The position numbers were made by a program, and so were the translations under genes. 64,000 nt of DNA, taken from assembly GCF_003594935.2 (NCBI RefSeq), contig NZ_CP043342.1, forward strand, positions 3,348,001-3,412,000, written 5' to 3'. The notes below the pieces were generated by a model. That model ran no database searches, was not told the DNA's origin, and saw nothing but the letters and a program-made list of their open reading frames with translations. The stretch comes from Enterobacter huaxiensis. GTDB taxonomy: Bacteria; Pseudomonadota; Gammaproteobacteria; Enterobacterales; Enterobacteriaceae. This document shows positions 19,785 to 29,350 of the stretch, one piece after another (positions within the stretch are counted from its first letter, which is position 1; each line of letters opens with the position of its first letter).

Positions 19785-20414
19785 TATGACTCCTTGCTCA
19801 TCGCATGAAGACTCCGAGAGTGAACCCCCTCAGAAAGAGATTCACACGCATGCCCCAATACAAATTATTCGCATCCTTGTCGTCGTTTTTACCCTGAGGG
19901 AGGATAAAAACAATGACGTCAGGTTACAAATACGTTAAAAAAAATCAAAATTGATCCCGTAAATATAATACGCTGCAAAACCCTTACAATAAACAGGTTT
20001 TTATTGAATCACATTTACGTTTTACGACGGTGATCAACTTATAGCAAAACTACCACTTTTCAGCCATTTTGATCGGGGACAATTTACCGCCTTTTGATGC
20101 GCTTTTCCAAGGATTAAACATTGATTTAAATCAAAAACGAACCACGATGTTAACTATGTTTAATCGTGGTGAGATTGGTAAAAACCATGTTAATAATATG
20201 TGCATGCAAAGATGGGTTTGGTTATCAATAGCGAGGGAAAATATAAACAGAAGCGATCTTATTTAACGCCCAAAGAAAAATACCGAAAACGATGGATAAA
20301 ACGTAAAGAAAAGCCCCCCACACCCATTTTTCATGGATGGCGAGAAGCTCGTTGAATTACATTTATTTTACTTTACCCCCTCCTTAAATTAACACCGCGC
20401 TGTGACTATTTAAT
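19785..20414 (-). other. Long cydA upstream regulatory region
   Basis: About 630 bp separate cydA from the mngB terminator. The sequence is AT-rich and holds the FNR box (20121-20134), several GTTAA-type ArcA half-sites (for example around 20145-20195) and no convincing gene. A 65-codon open frame at 20069-20266 lacks a Shine-Dalgarno and looks random. Multiple cydA promoters are expected by analogy with E. coli. Confidence 0.6.
20121..20134 (-). promoter_or_regulatory. FNR box upstream of cydABX
   Basis: TTGATTTAAATCAA is a perfect palindromic match to the FNR consensus TTGAT-N4-ATCAA. In E. coli, FNR represses cydA anaerobically while ArcA activates it. The palindrome is direct sequence evidence; function follows from E. 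coli. Confidence 0.85.
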
Positions 20415-20443
20415 GAAAAAAGGGCCGCTGTGGCTGCGGCCCC
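20415..20443 (-). terminator. Terminator after mngB
   Basis: GGGCCGC (20422-20428) pairs with GCGGCCC (20436-20442); on the minus strand the hairpin is followed by six T residues. It lies about 17 bp after the mngB stop and insulates the cydA regulatory region. Confidence 0.88.
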
Positions 20444-20459
20444 AGGCTTATGCCCCCCG

Positions 20460-23093
20460 TTAATCCCCGAGCAGAATACTGAAAGTACGCGACTGACCCG
20501 GCTTAAAGGCGCCCACTATCCCCTGCCCATCGCCCCCCGTCGTTATTTGCTCATTCATATCTGTTTCGCAGCACCGTTTTACAGACGGGCCCAGCGATAA
20601 AACCGCGTCGTTCGACGAGGATGAAGAAGGGTTATAGAGGCGCAGAATAAGCTCATCGCGGTCTTCCGCCTTCTTAAGGGTACTGAGCAGACAGCCCGTT
20701 GGTGAAAGGGCTAACAGGCTATAGCTTTCCGGCGTAAGGAATGCAGACCGATTCAGCTTCATCGCATCCCAGGGGATTTTGTTATAGCACTGTACGGGGG
20801 TTAACCAGGCCTTCGCCTGCTGCGCTACCCCTGCATTTTCTGGCGTCCCGCTGAAACTGAAAAGGCTAAACCGGGCAGAGATGAAGCCGCGCACCTGGGA
20901 GTCTGGAACCGGCATTTTAATGCCTGACGGTCTGCCCGGACGCAGAAGTAAATCTTCTTTGCCCAGTAAGCCCACGCCGCGCAGCAGGGTTAATGCAAAG
21001 GTTTTTGTGTCATCACCGACGACTTCAAACTCACGTAAGCCCTCGGTAAACAGCGCCATCCCGTTACGTCTCTCCTGCAGAACCGCGTAATTTAGCAAAT
21101 TCCAGACGGGCACCGGCGCCTCTTTCCACCCCTCTTCCTGCCAGGTATTCATCGCTTCATCCTGCACGGGGCGTATGAGGGTGCCAAACTGGGTATCGGC
21201 TAACACCTCGTGGGTATGAATGGGCGTTGGGATCAGCACGCGCACGCGGTGATCGTCAGCCTGATTATCCAGGCGTACCTCGACGTCAATACGCCTGCTG
21301 TTCTGGCTGAGCGTCACCTCAAATTCAGCCCCGAGCGTGCCGCTTAGCTGACGCGCCGAACGCTCGGCGAGATTTGCTGGCACAGCCATACGGTGACGGA
21401 TAACCGCCCTGCTCTGCCAGCCCTCATGCGTGACCTCAACATCATGCTGCCCCTGTGCTGAAGTGAGTCTCCACTCCTCTCGCGAAGGCGAGTAATCATA
21501 CTCGTCTCCGTCATCTGAGCTTTCTTCAATTTCCAGCGCGCGGTCATAAATAAGCCCGGTTTCTTTGTCGCGCAGGCGCAGCGTGCCGTCGTCGTTTAAA
21601 TCTATCTGCCAGAAGGCATTTTCCAGCAGCGCCTGGGTCTCTTTTGCCGGCGCGAGAACATTCCCGGCGAGATGCGGCTCTATAAATAACGTGCGATAGC
21701 CCATCGACGGCAATATTTGACTGACCTGAATATCGAACTCCATAAACGGCTCGTAGTTGCCGTAATGGACGATTTGCCGATCGATTAAGCCAGGGTCAAG
21801 CTCGCGCGCGCTGCGAATGAAATACGGGATGTCGTTACCTTTATCATCCCGCAGGCGGAACTGGCTGGCGCGCAGACAAACGGTGGTGTTGATGACCTCT
21901 TCACGCGGCCAGGGCATCAGATTGAACATGACCAGCTTGTCCGCGTCGCTCTGCGGCATGTTGTCAACAATCTTGCGCATGTAGAAAGCGATCAGATTGT
22001 CAGCCATGTCTTCGGCCAGCTCAAAGCGGGAGACAATCTCGCGATGCACTTTATCGCTACAGCAGCAGCCGATGCTGTCGTGGGCGTGGTTTTTCAGTAT
22101 CTCTTTCCACATTTTCTCCAGCAGGCCGTGGTGATATTCAAAGCCCAGCGTCCAGGCGAGCGTAGCCAGCGGTTCAAGGATGTTGACGATTTTATTCTCA
22201 ATGCGGGCGTGAGCGATTTTGATGTCCATCCGCGTGGAGCCAATTGTCCGGTGCACGCGCATGTATTTGCCGTCGATAAACTCCCCTTTCAGGGTCGCCA
22301 GTTCATGACGGTGTGCGTCGATACGCTCGAATACCTCTTCAAACCGGCTCATCACAAACGTGCGCTGCGGGTAGATTTCACGAAGCTTATCCATCACCGC
22401 GAAAATGTTCTGCTGCAGCGGCATCTGGTCATGGCCGTTAGGCAGCAAAATCTCTTTGGTCACCGAGGCGTTTTCCAGGACGTCGAAGTAGCTGTCGAGG
22501 CGTTTTCGCAGTCCGGCTTCATCCTCCGGTAAGTACTTACCAATCGCGTAGCCCAGCGGCAGCACCTGGGCAGTGACTTCACTCCCGTCCATGCTCTGCC
22601 AGAGGAATTCGGTTTTATCGGTGCCGTGACGTTCAGAGCAGCCCCGCCAGAACATCGTGCGCGTGATGCCAAAGCCGTTGTAGATGTGCGGAAGCTGCGC
22701 TGACATGCCAAACGAATCCGGCAGATAGCCAATTTTCATCGGCTCGCCGAAGGCCATGCAGTCGCGAATGCCGTACATCAGGTTACGCACAATCGACTCT
22801 CCGGAGACAATCGTGGTGTCCGTCTGCGTATACCAGGGCCCGATAATCAGCTTGCCAGCCTGGACTAGCGCCTTCACGCGGGGGCGGTTTTCAGGTTTTA
22901 CCGCAAAGTAGTCCTCCAGCACCGCCGTCTGACCGTCGAGGACGTAGTATTTATATTCATCGTCCTGTTCAAGGCGGGTGAGGATCTCCTCCATATTATT
23001 GACCAGGAGAATGCGTGACGCTTCGGTGGTGAAGTACCACTCACGGTCCCAGTGCATATGCGGCGTGATATGAACACGAGATACAGCTTTCAT
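20460..23093 (-). CDS. mngB: Alpha-mannosidase MngB (mannosylglycerate hydrolase)
   Basis: MngB hydrolyses 2-O-(6-phospho-mannosyl)-glycerate to mannose-6-phosphate and glycerate in the cytoplasm. The 877-residue protein is a GH38 alpha-mannosidase with the N-terminal metal-binding motif [13 protein letters not shown] (residues 8-20). The catalytic-domain signature is near [16 protein letters not shown] (about 86-101), with a further histidine motif in [12 protein letters not shown]. It follows mngA after 23 bp, and its length equals the E. coli enzyme. Confidence 0.97.
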   Translation of the reverse strand: MKAVSRVHITPHMHWDREWYFTTEASRILLVNNMEEILTRLEQDDEYKYYVLDGQTAVLEDYFAVKPENRPRVKALVQAGKLIIGPWYTQTDTTIVSGESIVRNLMYGIRDCMAFGEPMKIGYLPDSFGMSAQLPHIYNGFGITRTMFWRGCSERHGTDKTEFLWQSMDGSEVTAQVLPLGYAIGKYLPEDEAGLRKRLDSYFDVLENASVTKEILLPNGHDQMPLQQNIFAVMDKLREIYPQRTFVMSRFEEVFERIDAHRHELATLKGEFIDGKYMRVHRTIGSTRMDIKIAHARIENKIVNILEPLATLAWTLGFEYHHGLLEKMWKEILKNHAHDSIGCCCSDKVHREIVSRFELAEDMADNLIAFYMRKIVDNMPQSDADKLVMFNLMPWPREEVINTTVCLRASQFRLRDDKGNDIPYFIRSARELDPGLIDRQIVHYGNYEPFMEFDIQVSQILPSMGYRTLFIEPHLAGNVLAPAKETQALLENAFWQIDLNDDGTLRLRDKETGLIYDRALEIEESSDDGDEYDYSPSREEWRLTSAQGQHDVEVTHEGWQSRAVIRHRMAVPANLAERSARQLSGTLGAEFEVTLSQNSRRIDVEVRLDNQADDHRVRVLIPTPIHTHEVLADTQFGTLIRPVQDEAMNTWQEEGWKEAPVPVWNLLNYAVLQERRNGMALFTEGLREFEVVGDDTKTFALTLLRGVGLLGKEDLLLRPGRPSGIKMPVPDSQVRGFISARFSLFSFSGTPENAGVAQQAKAWLTPVQCYNKIPWDAMKLNRSAFLTPESYSLLALSPTGCLLSTLKKAEDRDELILRLYNPSSSSSNDAVLSLGPSVKRCCETDMNEQITTGGDGQGIVGAFKPGQSRTFSILLGD

Positions 23094-23116
23094 CTTCGTT
23101 TCCTGTTGGTGAGCGT

Positions 23117-25024
23117 TTATGGCGTGATGTCTTCAGTAACGTACTTGCCGCGCTTTACGGCCTGACGTCGCCAGATAATAAGAACGAGCGTAGAGATGGC
23201 GGTCCCGACCAGTGCCGCGCCAAACCAGCCTGCTGCAGCGGTCACGCCGCCCATTCCTGCGTGATGCAGTAAGAAAAGGGAGAAAATGCCTGCCCCTGGC
23301 GTGGAGAGCCCCACCCCCATGGCACCGACGATAGCCCCTGTCGCCATAGAGCCAAGGACAAACGATCCAATCACCCGGAGCGGATCTTCTATCGCCATCG
23401 GGATTGCCCCTTCTGTAATACCCGCCAGCCCAAGCAGCCACGTCGATTTGCCGGTTTCAATTTCAAACGACTTAAAGAGATGCGGAGCGAGCATCGTCGA
23501 GGCGGTGACGGTAAAGGCCGAGACCATTTTGACGGAGGCAAAAATCGCGTAGGGCCCATAAACCCCGTTGGCCATCGCCCCGAGACAGAACGCGTAGGCT
23601 GCTTTGTTGACCGGACCACCCAAATCGAACGAGCACATAAATCCGAGAAGGGTTCCAAGCAACAGCGCATTTGCCCCTGAAAGACCGTTAAGCCAGGCCG
23701 TCAGCGCGTTGTTGATCCATGCCACCGGCTCGCCGATTACAAACAGCATCAGGCTGCCGGCCCCCAGCACGCCAATAACCGGATAAAGGTAATAGGTTAA
23801 AAAGCCGTTGTAGCGATTACTGAGGCGAATATGATTTTTTACCCAGCGCATCAGGTAGCCAGCAATCAACCCGCCCGCGACGGCCCCCAGGAAACCCGAG
23901 CCGATCATATTGGCGGCAAGACCGGCCGCAAAGCCCGGGGCCAGCGCGGGTTTATCCGCCAGCGAGTAGGCGGTATAGGCCGCGAGTACCGGTACCATCA
24001 GGATGCCAAGCATGCCGCCGCCGAGCTTGCGGTACATCCATAGCCATGAGTTTTCCTGATCGAACAGGTGCTGCAAACCAAGCATCTGCGCCAGCAGTAC
24101 CGACACGGCCAGCACCGTGCCTCCGGCGACAATCAGCGGTACCGCAAAGGAGATACCGCTCAGAAGCGCCTGCTTGAGTTCCGTTTTAACGCTCTTCTTT
24201 TCTGCCTGCTCTGGCTGCGCCCCGGACGCGGGGGTCAATGCAAGAGCACGCTCAATTAACGTCTCGGCATGACGCAGCGGTTCCGCAACCGGCACCGAGA
24301 TAGCCGGAATGCCCTCGAAACGCTCACGTTCTTTAATCGCCACTTCCGCCGCGAAAATGCATGCTTTTGCCGCCTGCAGCTGCTGTGCGGTAATACGCCC
24401 TTCAATACCGTTTGCGCCCTGCCTTTCGACCACGACGTTTACGCCGAGCCTGCGGCCCGCCTTCTCCAGGTATTCCGCAGCCATATAGGTATGGGCAATT
24501 CCGGCTGGGCACGCGGTGACGCAGACAACGGTTGGCGCATTCTCAAGGGCTGTTACCGCATCTGCCTGAGTCGTATCGTCCAGCGCGGCAAGCAGGTCTT
24601 CCGCAGACGTTGCCGACATCACGCGCGCCCGGAGAGCGTCATCCGCCAGCCGGGACGTCAGCTCCGTCAAAACCTGGATATGCGTCGATCCCGCCTCCGC
24701 GGGCGGAATGGCGAGCAGGAAAATCAGCTCAACCGCTTCCGGACCATCCACACCTTCCCAGGCGAGCGGTTCACGTAAGGTCGCCACCGCAAAGGCCGCT
24801 TCCTTTACGGCCGCTGATTTACCATGCGGCACCGCCAGGCCTTCCCCCAGCGCAGTGGGGCCCTGCGTTTCTCGATGGAACACTTCCGTTAAAAATGCAT
24901 CGCTGTCGGTTATCTTGCCCAGCGCCACCAGCCGCATCGCAAGCTGGCGGATCGCCTCATCTCGGCTGGCGTACTGCGCCTGCACGCATACCGCACTGGG
25001 GTGGGTCAGGGTCGTCAGGTTCAT
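23117..25024 (-). CDS. mngA: PTS 2-O-alpha-mannosyl-D-glycerate transporter IIABC MngA
   Basis: MngA takes up and phosphorylates mannosylglycerate. It has an EIIA domain (about residues 1-145, phospho-His in AVPHGKS), an EIIB domain (about 165-265, phospho-Cys in [19 protein letters not shown]) and an EIIC domain (about 285-620, fructose-type). I prefer the ATG at 25024 ([11 protein letters not shown]), which has GAGGA 6-9 bp upstream. In-frame starts at 25042 and 25081 are possible and would add up to 19 residues, closer to the annotated E. coli form, but they lack good ribosome-binding sites. Confidence 0.93.
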   Translation of the reverse strand: MNLTTLTHPSAVCVQAQYASRDEAIRQLAMRLVALGKITDSDAFLTEVFHRETQGPTALGEGLAVPHGKSAAVKEAAFAVATLREPLAWEGVDGPEAVELIFLLAIPPAEAGSTHIQVLTELTSRLADDALRARVMSATSAEDLLAALDDTTQADAVTALENAPTVVCVTACPAGIAHTYMAAEYLEKAGRRLGVNVVVERQGANGIEGRITAQQLQAAKACIFAAEVAIKERERFEGIPAISVPVAEPLRHAETLIERALALTPASGAQPEQAEKKSVKTELKQALLSGISFAVPLIVAGGTVLAVSVLLAQMLGLQHLFDQENSWLWMYRKLGGGMLGILMVPVLAAYTAYSLADKPALAPGFAAGLAANMIGSGFLGAVAGGLIAGYLMRWVKNHIRLSNRYNGFLTYYLYPVIGVLGAGSLMLFVIGEPVAWINNALTAWLNGLSGANALLLGTLLGFMCSFDLGGPVNKAAYAFCLGAMANGVYGPYAIFASVKMVSAFTVTASTMLAPHLFKSFEIETGKSTWLLGLAGITEGAIPMAIEDPLRVIGSFVLGSMATGAIVGAMGVGLSTPGAGIFSLFLLHHAGMGGVTAAAGWFGAALVGTAISTLVLIIWRRQAVKRGKYVTEDITP

Positions 25025-25089
25025 CAAGATCCTCACACTCATGTCGTTATTGTCTGAAGGCGATTGTTGCAGACAAAACAATACATTTA

Positions 25090-25105
25090 TGTGATCACTT
25101 TCACT
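25090..25105 (-). promoter_or_regulatory. Candidate CRP site, mngA-mngR intergenic region
   Basis: TGTGATCACTTTCACT fits the CRP half-site pattern TGTGA-N6-TCACA with one mismatch in the right arm. Catabolite control of a PTS sugar operon is plausible. Binding has not been shown. Confidence 0.5.
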
Positions 25106-25114
25106 AACTCCGCC

Positions 25115-25146
25115 AATTTGTATTTAATTTGTATTATTTACAAATT
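25115..25146. promoter_or_regulatory. MngR operator candidate with three half-sites
   Basis: AATTTGTA occurs at 25115-25122 and 25126-25133, exactly 11 bp apart, and the second copy forms a perfect palindrome with TACAAATT at 25139-25146. GntR/HutC-family regulators bind such inverted repeats. The site lies between divergent mngA and mngR, so it could control both. Confidence 0.65.
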
Positions 25147-25194
25147 TTCAGCGGGAGGCATAATTCCCTGAAAAGGTATTAAAAAGGCAGGCAC

Positions 25195-25911
25195 ATGGGC
25201 AGCAAACCAATGTATCGGCAAATAGCCGATGCGCTTCGCGAAAAAATTAACGCCGGTGAGCTTAAGCCCGGTGACGCACTGCCGACGGAATCCACTCTTC
25301 AGGAGGCGTTCGGCGTCAGCCGCGTAACGGTAAGGCAGGCGCTGAAGCTCCTCACGGAAGAACAGATTATCGAGAGCATCCAGGGCAGCGGCTCCTATGT
25401 AAAAGAGGAGCGCGTGAATTACGATATCTACCAGCTGACGGGCTTTTACGAGAAGCTGGCTGACCGGAACGTGGATACCCACAGCGACGTGCGCATTTTC
25501 GAAGTGCTGAAAGCCGACGTAAAACTTGCCGAAAAATTAGCGATCGCGCCGGAAGATAAGGTCTGGCACGTTAAACGCGTGCGTTTTATCAAGCAAAAGC
25601 CGGTGAACCTGGAAGAGACGTGGATGCCGCTGATCCTGTTCCCCGACCTGACGTGGGAAGTGATGGAAAACTCGAAATACCATTATATCGAGCAGGTTAA
25701 AAAGATGGCCATCGATCGCAGCGAGCAGGAGCTGGTACCGGTCATGCCAACAGAAGAAGCCATCGCCGCGCTGGCGCTCGACCCGGCTAAACCGATTCTG
25801 GAAAAAGTGTCTCGCGGCTTCCTCAAAGACGGCCGGGTGTTTGAATACAGCCGTAACGTGTTTAACAGTGACGATTACAGGTTCACCCTGGTCGCGAAAC
25901 GCAGGCAATAA
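25195..25911 (+). CDS. mngR: GntR-family repressor MngR
   Basis: MngR (FarR) represses the mannosylglycerate genes. The 238 residues have a GntR winged helix-turn-helix (about 1-70; YRQIADALREKINAGELKPG, then FGVSRVTVRQALK) and a UTRA ligand-binding domain (about 85-235, with VKRVRFIKQKPVNLEETWMP). It is divergent from mngA and probably autoregulated from the shared operator. It converges on sucD, with a shared terminator at 25914-25935. Confidence 0.96.
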   Translation: MGSKPMYRQIADALREKINAGELKPGDALPTESTLQEAFGVSRVTVRQALKLLTEEQIIESIQGSGSYVKEERVNYDIYQLTGFYEKLADRNVDTHSDVRIFEVLKADVKLAEKLAIAPEDKVWHVKRVRFIKQKPVNLEETWMPLILFPDLTWEVMENSKYHYIEQVKKMAIDRSEQELVPVMPTEEAIAALALDPAKPILEKVSRGFLKDGRVFEYSRNVFNSDDYRFTLVAKRRQ

Positions 25912-25994
25912 AAAAGGCCGCGTTTACGCGGCCAACCATGTCGAAACGGACATTTTATTATTTCAACGCTCCCCTTTCGGGGAGCAGAGAGGAT
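25905..25994 (-). ncRNA. sdhX: Probable SdhX (RybD) sRNA in the sucD 3' UTR
   Basis: The sequence after the sucD stop on the minus strand contains a CTCCCC/GGGGAG hairpin (about 25969-25985), an AU-rich stretch with GTTGAAATAATAAAATG, then GTCCGTTTCGACATGG and a terminator hairpin. In E. coli the sRNA SdhX/RybD is cut by RNase E from this 3' UTR and regulates acetate kinase. The location, AU-rich cleavage region and terminator fit; exact ends are not known here. Confidence 0.5.
25911..25936. terminator. Terminator between mngR and sdhCDAB-sucABCD
   Basis: GGCCGCG and CGCGGCC form a 7-bp stem with loop TTTA, with an A-run on the mngR side that becomes a T-run for the minus strand. It ends the suc transcript; it may also help end mngR, although no T-run follows on the plus strand. 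Confidence 0.8.
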
Positions 25995-26864
25995 TTACTT
26001 AATGATGGATTTCAGTGCTTCGCCGATATCCGCCAGGCTGCGAACGGTCTTCACGCCTGCGGCTTCCAGCGCTGCGAATTTCTCATCAGCCGTACCTTTA
26101 CCGCCTGCGATAATCGCGCCTGCGTGACCCATACGCTTGCCTTTCGGCGCGGTCACACCTGCGATATAGCCCACAACCGGCTTGGTCACGTGCTCTTTGA
26201 TGTAAGCAGCGGCCTCTTCTTCTGCGCTACCGCCGATCTCACCGATCATCACGATCGCTTCGGTCTGCGGATCTTCCTGGAACAGCTTCAGGATGTCGAT
26301 GAAGTTAGAGCCCGGAATCGGGTCACCGCCGATGCCCACGCAGGTGGACTGGCCGAAACCGTAGTCGGTGGTCTGCTTAACCGCTTCATAGGTCAGGGTA
26401 CCGGAGCGGGAAACGATGCCCACTTTGCCCGGCTTGTGAATGTGGCCCGGCATGATGCCGATTTTGCATTCGCCCGGGGTGATCACGCCTGGGCAGTTCG
26501 GGCCGATCATACGCACGCCTGCTTCGTCGAGCTTCACCTTCACGGTCAGCATATCCAGCGTCGGGATGCCTTCGGTGATGGTGATGATCAGCTTGATGCC
26601 TGCGTCGATCGCTTCCAGAATAGAGTCTTTGCAGAACGGCGCCGGAACGTAGATAACGGTCGCGGTTGCGCCCGTCGCTTCTACCGCTTCACGCACGGTG
26701 TTGAACACCGGCAGGCCCAGGTGCGTGGTGCCGCCTTTACCTGGCGTTACGCCGCCAACCATCTGCGTGCCGAAGGCAATCGCCTGTTCGGAGTGGAAAG
26801 TCCCCTGGCTACCGGTGAAGCCCTGGCAGATAACCTTGGTATCTTTATTAATTAAAACTGACAT
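25995..26864 (-). CDS. sucD: Succinate-CoA ligase alpha subunit SucD
   Basis: SucD with SucC makes succinate, ATP and CoA from succinyl-CoA. The 289 residues include a CoA-binding Rossmann domain with [15 protein letters not shown] (about residues 15-29) and the phosphohistidine loop [14 protein letters not shown] (phospho-His about 247). The start shares one base with the sucC stop, showing tight coupling. It is the last gene of the sdh-suc operon. Confidence 0.98.
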   Translation of the reverse strand: MSVLINKDTKVICQGFTGSQGTFHSEQAIAFGTQMVGGVTPGKGGTTHLGLPVFNTVREAVEATGATATVIYVPAPFCKDSILEAIDAGIKLIITITEGIPTLDMLTVKVKLDEAGVRMIGPNCPGVITPGECKIGIMPGHIHKPGKVGIVSRSGTLTYEAVKQTTDYGFGQSTCVGIGGDPIPGSNFIDILKLFQEDPQTEAIVMIGEIGGSAEEEAAAYIKEHVTKPVVGYIAGVTAPKGKRMGHAGAIIAGGKGTADEKFAALEAAGVKTVRSLADIGEALKSIIK

Positions 26865-28030
26865 TATTTCCCCTCCACTGCGGCAACAACCTGCTGAGCT
26901 GCATCCGTCAGACTTTTCGCTGCAATAATATTCAGGCCGCTGTCAGCCAGTTTTTTCGCGCCGAGTTCAGCGTTGTTACCTTCCAGACGCACAACCACCG
27001 GAACGTTCACACCCACTTCTTCAACCGCACCGATGATACCGTCTGCGATCAGGTCGCAACGCACGATACCGCCGAAGATGTTCACCAGAACCGCCTTCAC
27101 GTTATCGTCAGAGAGGATGATTTTGAACGCTTCGGTTACGCGCTCTTTGGTTGCGCCACCGCCAACGTCGAGGAAGTTTGCTGGCTCACCGCCGTGCAGC
27201 TTAACGATGTCCATGGTGCCCATTGCCAGGCCCGCGCCGTTAACCATGCAGCCGATGTTGCCATCCAGTGCGACGTAGTTCAGCTCCCACTGTGCAGCCT
27301 GCGCTTCACGCGGGTCTTCCTGAGACTGGTCGCGCATTTCACGCAGATCCGCCTGGCGGAACAGCGCGTTGCCGTCAGCGCCCAGCTTGCCGTCGAGGCA
27401 GATCAGGTCGCCCTGAGTGGTGATCACCAGCGGGTTGATTTCGATCAGCGCCAGATCGCGCTCCAGGAAGATGTTCGCCAGGCCCATGAAGATCTTGGTG
27501 AACTGCTGAACCAGCTTGCCTTCCAGACCCAGCTTGAATGCCAGCTCGCGGCCCTGATAAGGCATTGGGCCTGCCAGCGGATCGATAGCCACTTTGTGGA
27601 TCAGGTGCGGGGTCTCTTCCGCCACTTTTTCAATTTCCACGCCGCCTTCGGTAGACGCCATGAACACTACGCGACGGGAGCTACGGTCAACAACCGCGCC
27701 CAGGTACAGCTCTTTCGCGATATCGGTCGCCGCTTCAACCAGGATCTGGTTTACCGGCTGGCCGTTCGCATCTGTCTGGTACGTTACCAGACGCTTGCCG
27801 AGCCAATGTTCAGCAAACGCACGAATTTCTTCTTTGCTCTTAACAACCTTCACACCGCCCGCTTTACCACGGCCACCAGCGTGAACCTGACACTTAACTA
27901 CCCAAGGGCCGGAACCGATTTTAGATGCGGCTTCTTCTGCTTCACGTGGGGTAGTACAGGCATAACCCACCGGAGCCGGTAAGCCATACCGGGCAAACAG
28001 CTGTTTGGCCTGATATTCATGTAAGTTCAT
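26864..28030 (-). CDS. sucC: Succinate-CoA ligase beta subunit SucC
   Basis: SucC binds nucleotide and succinate in the TCA cycle enzyme. The 388 residues show the ATP-grasp domain ([18 protein letters not shown] start, then [16 protein letters not shown] near residues 45-60) and a C-terminal CoA ligase domain with [13 protein letters not shown] and [15 protein letters not shown] unit separates it from sucB by 85 bp, a point where mRNA levels may differ between sucAB and sucCD. Confidence 0.98.
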   Translation of the reverse strand: MNLHEYQAKQLFARYGLPAPVGYACTTPREAEEAASKIGSGPWVVKCQVHAGGRGKAGGVKVVKSKEEIRAFAEHWLGKRLVTYQTDANGQPVNQILVEAATDIAKELYLGAVVDRSSRRVVFMASTEGGVEIEKVAEETPHLIHKVAIDPLAGPMPYQGRELAFKLGLEGKLVQQFTKIFMGLANIFLERDLALIEINPLVITTQGDLICLDGKLGADGNALFRQADLREMRDQSQEDPREAQAAQWELNYVALDGNIGCMVNGAGLAMGTMDIVKLHGGEPANFLDVGGGATKERVTEAFKIILSDDNVKAVLVNIFGGIVRCDLIADGIIGAVEEVGVNVPVVVRLEGNNAELGAKKLADSGLNIIAAKSLTDAAQQVVAAVEGK

Positions 28031-28069
28031 GTGTTCTATCCATCCTTCAGGTAATCGTTAGGTATTGCT

Positions 28070-28105
28070 TTTGTAGGCCCGGCAAGCAACGCGCCGCCGG
28101 GCAAG
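28070..28105. repeat. REP unit between sucB and sucC
   Basis: GTAGGCCCGGCAAGC and GCGCCGCCGGGC form an imperfect palindrome of REP type inside the operon. REP units in operons can stall exonucleases and give uneven expression. Confidence 0.7.
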
Positions 28106-28115
28106 ACTGCGAAAA

Positions 28116-29336
28116 CTAGACGTCAAGCAGCAGACGCGTTGGATCTTCCAGCAGCTCTTTAATGGCAACCAGGAAGCCCACGGACTCGCGGCCGTCGATC
28201 AGACGGTGATCGTAGGAGAGCGCCAGGTACATCATCGGCAGGATCTCAACTTTACCGTCAACCGCCATAGGGCGATCTTTGATGGCGTGCATGCCCAGGA
28301 TCGCGCTCTGCGGCGGGTTGATGATTGGGGTGGACATCAGTGAACCAAATACGCCGCCGTTGGTAATGGTGAAGTTACCGCCGGTCAGGTCATCAACGGT
28401 CAGCTTGCCGTCGCGGCCTTTCACAGCCAGCTCTTTGATGTTTTTCTCGATGTCAGCCATGCCCAGGGTATCCACATCACGCAGAACCGGGGTGACCAGG
28501 CCGCGAGGGGTGGAAACCGCCATGCTGACGTCGAAGTAGTTGTGGTAAACCACGTCATCGCCATCAATAGACGCGTTCACTTCCGGGTAGCGTTTCAGCG
28601 CTTCAACCACCGCCTTCACGTAAAAGGACATAAAGCCCAGACGGATACCGTGACGTTTCTCAAACGCGTCACCGTACTGCTTGCGCAGGTCCATGATTGG
28701 CTTCATGTTGACTTCGTTGAAGGTGGTCAGCATCGCGGTGGAGTTTTTCGCTTCCAGCAGACGCTCGGCCACGCGCTTGCGCAGGCGGGTCATCGGCACG
28801 CGTTTTTCGCTGCGGGCGCCCAGCGCAGGCTGTGCTGCTGGTGCCGCCGCAGGGGCCTTGGCTTCAGCTTTCGCAGGCGCTTTCGCCAGGTGCTTGTCGA
28901 TATCTTCACGCGTCAGGCGGCCGCCCACGCCGGTGCCCTTAATGGCAGCCGCGTCCAGGCTGTGCTCAGCCAGCAGGCGGCGGATCGCCGGGCTCAGCGC
29001 ATCGTTAGTTTGCTCTTCCAGAGAGGCCTGCTGGCGCTGCGCCGGAGTAGACGCTTTCTCTTCAGACTTGGCGCTGGACTCTTTGCCCGCGCTGTTGCCT
29101 TCACGCAGGCGGCCCAGGATCTGACGAGAGGTGACGGTCGTGCCTTCGTCTTCCAGGACTGCATCCAGAATGCCATCCGCTGAAGCCGGTACTTCCAGTA
29201 CCACTTTGTCAGTTTCGATTTCTACCAGCACTTCATCGCGCTTAACGGCATCGCCAGGTTTTTTGTGCCAGGTGGCGACGGTCGCATCTGCTACGGACTC
29301 AGGCAGGTCGGGAACAAGAATATCTACGCTACTCAT
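28116..29336 (-). CDS. sucB: 2-oxoglutarate dehydrogenase E2, dihydrolipoyl succinyltransferase SucB
   Basis: SucB transfers the succinyl group to CoA and forms the 24-mer core of the complex. The 406 residues have a lipoyl domain (about 2-77; lipoyl-Lys in [13 protein letters not shown], residue 44), an Ala/Pro-type linker, a peripheral-subunit-binding domain (about 112-148, [19 protein letters not shown]) and a catalytic domain (about 175-406) with [11 protein letters not shown] near the end. The gene follows sucA after 14 bp. Confidence 0.98.
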   Translation of the reverse strand: MSSVDILVPDLPESVADATVATWHKKPGDAVKRDEVLVEIETDKVVLEVPASADGILDAVLEDEGTTVTSRQILGRLREGNSAGKESSAKSEEKASTPAQRQQASLEEQTNDALSPAIRRLLAEHSLDAAAIKGTGVGGRLTREDIDKHLAKAPAKAEAKAPAAAPAAQPALGARSEKRVPMTRLRKRVAERLLEAKNSTAMLTTFNEVNMKPIMDLRKQYGDAFEKRHGIRLGFMSFYVKAVVEALKRYPEVNASIDGDDVVYHNYFDVSMAVSTPRGLVTPVLRDVDTLGMADIEKNIKELAVKGRDGKLTVDDLTGGNFTITNGGVFGSLMSTPIINPPQSAILGMHAIKDRPMAVDGKVEILPMMYLALSYDHRLIDGRESVGFLVAIKELLEDPTRLLLDV

Positions 29337-29350
29337 TATGTATCCTTTAA

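Noticed and set aside
20069-20266. 65-codon frame upstream of cydA
   Set aside because: No Shine-Dalgarno; AT-rich random frame crossing the FNR box.
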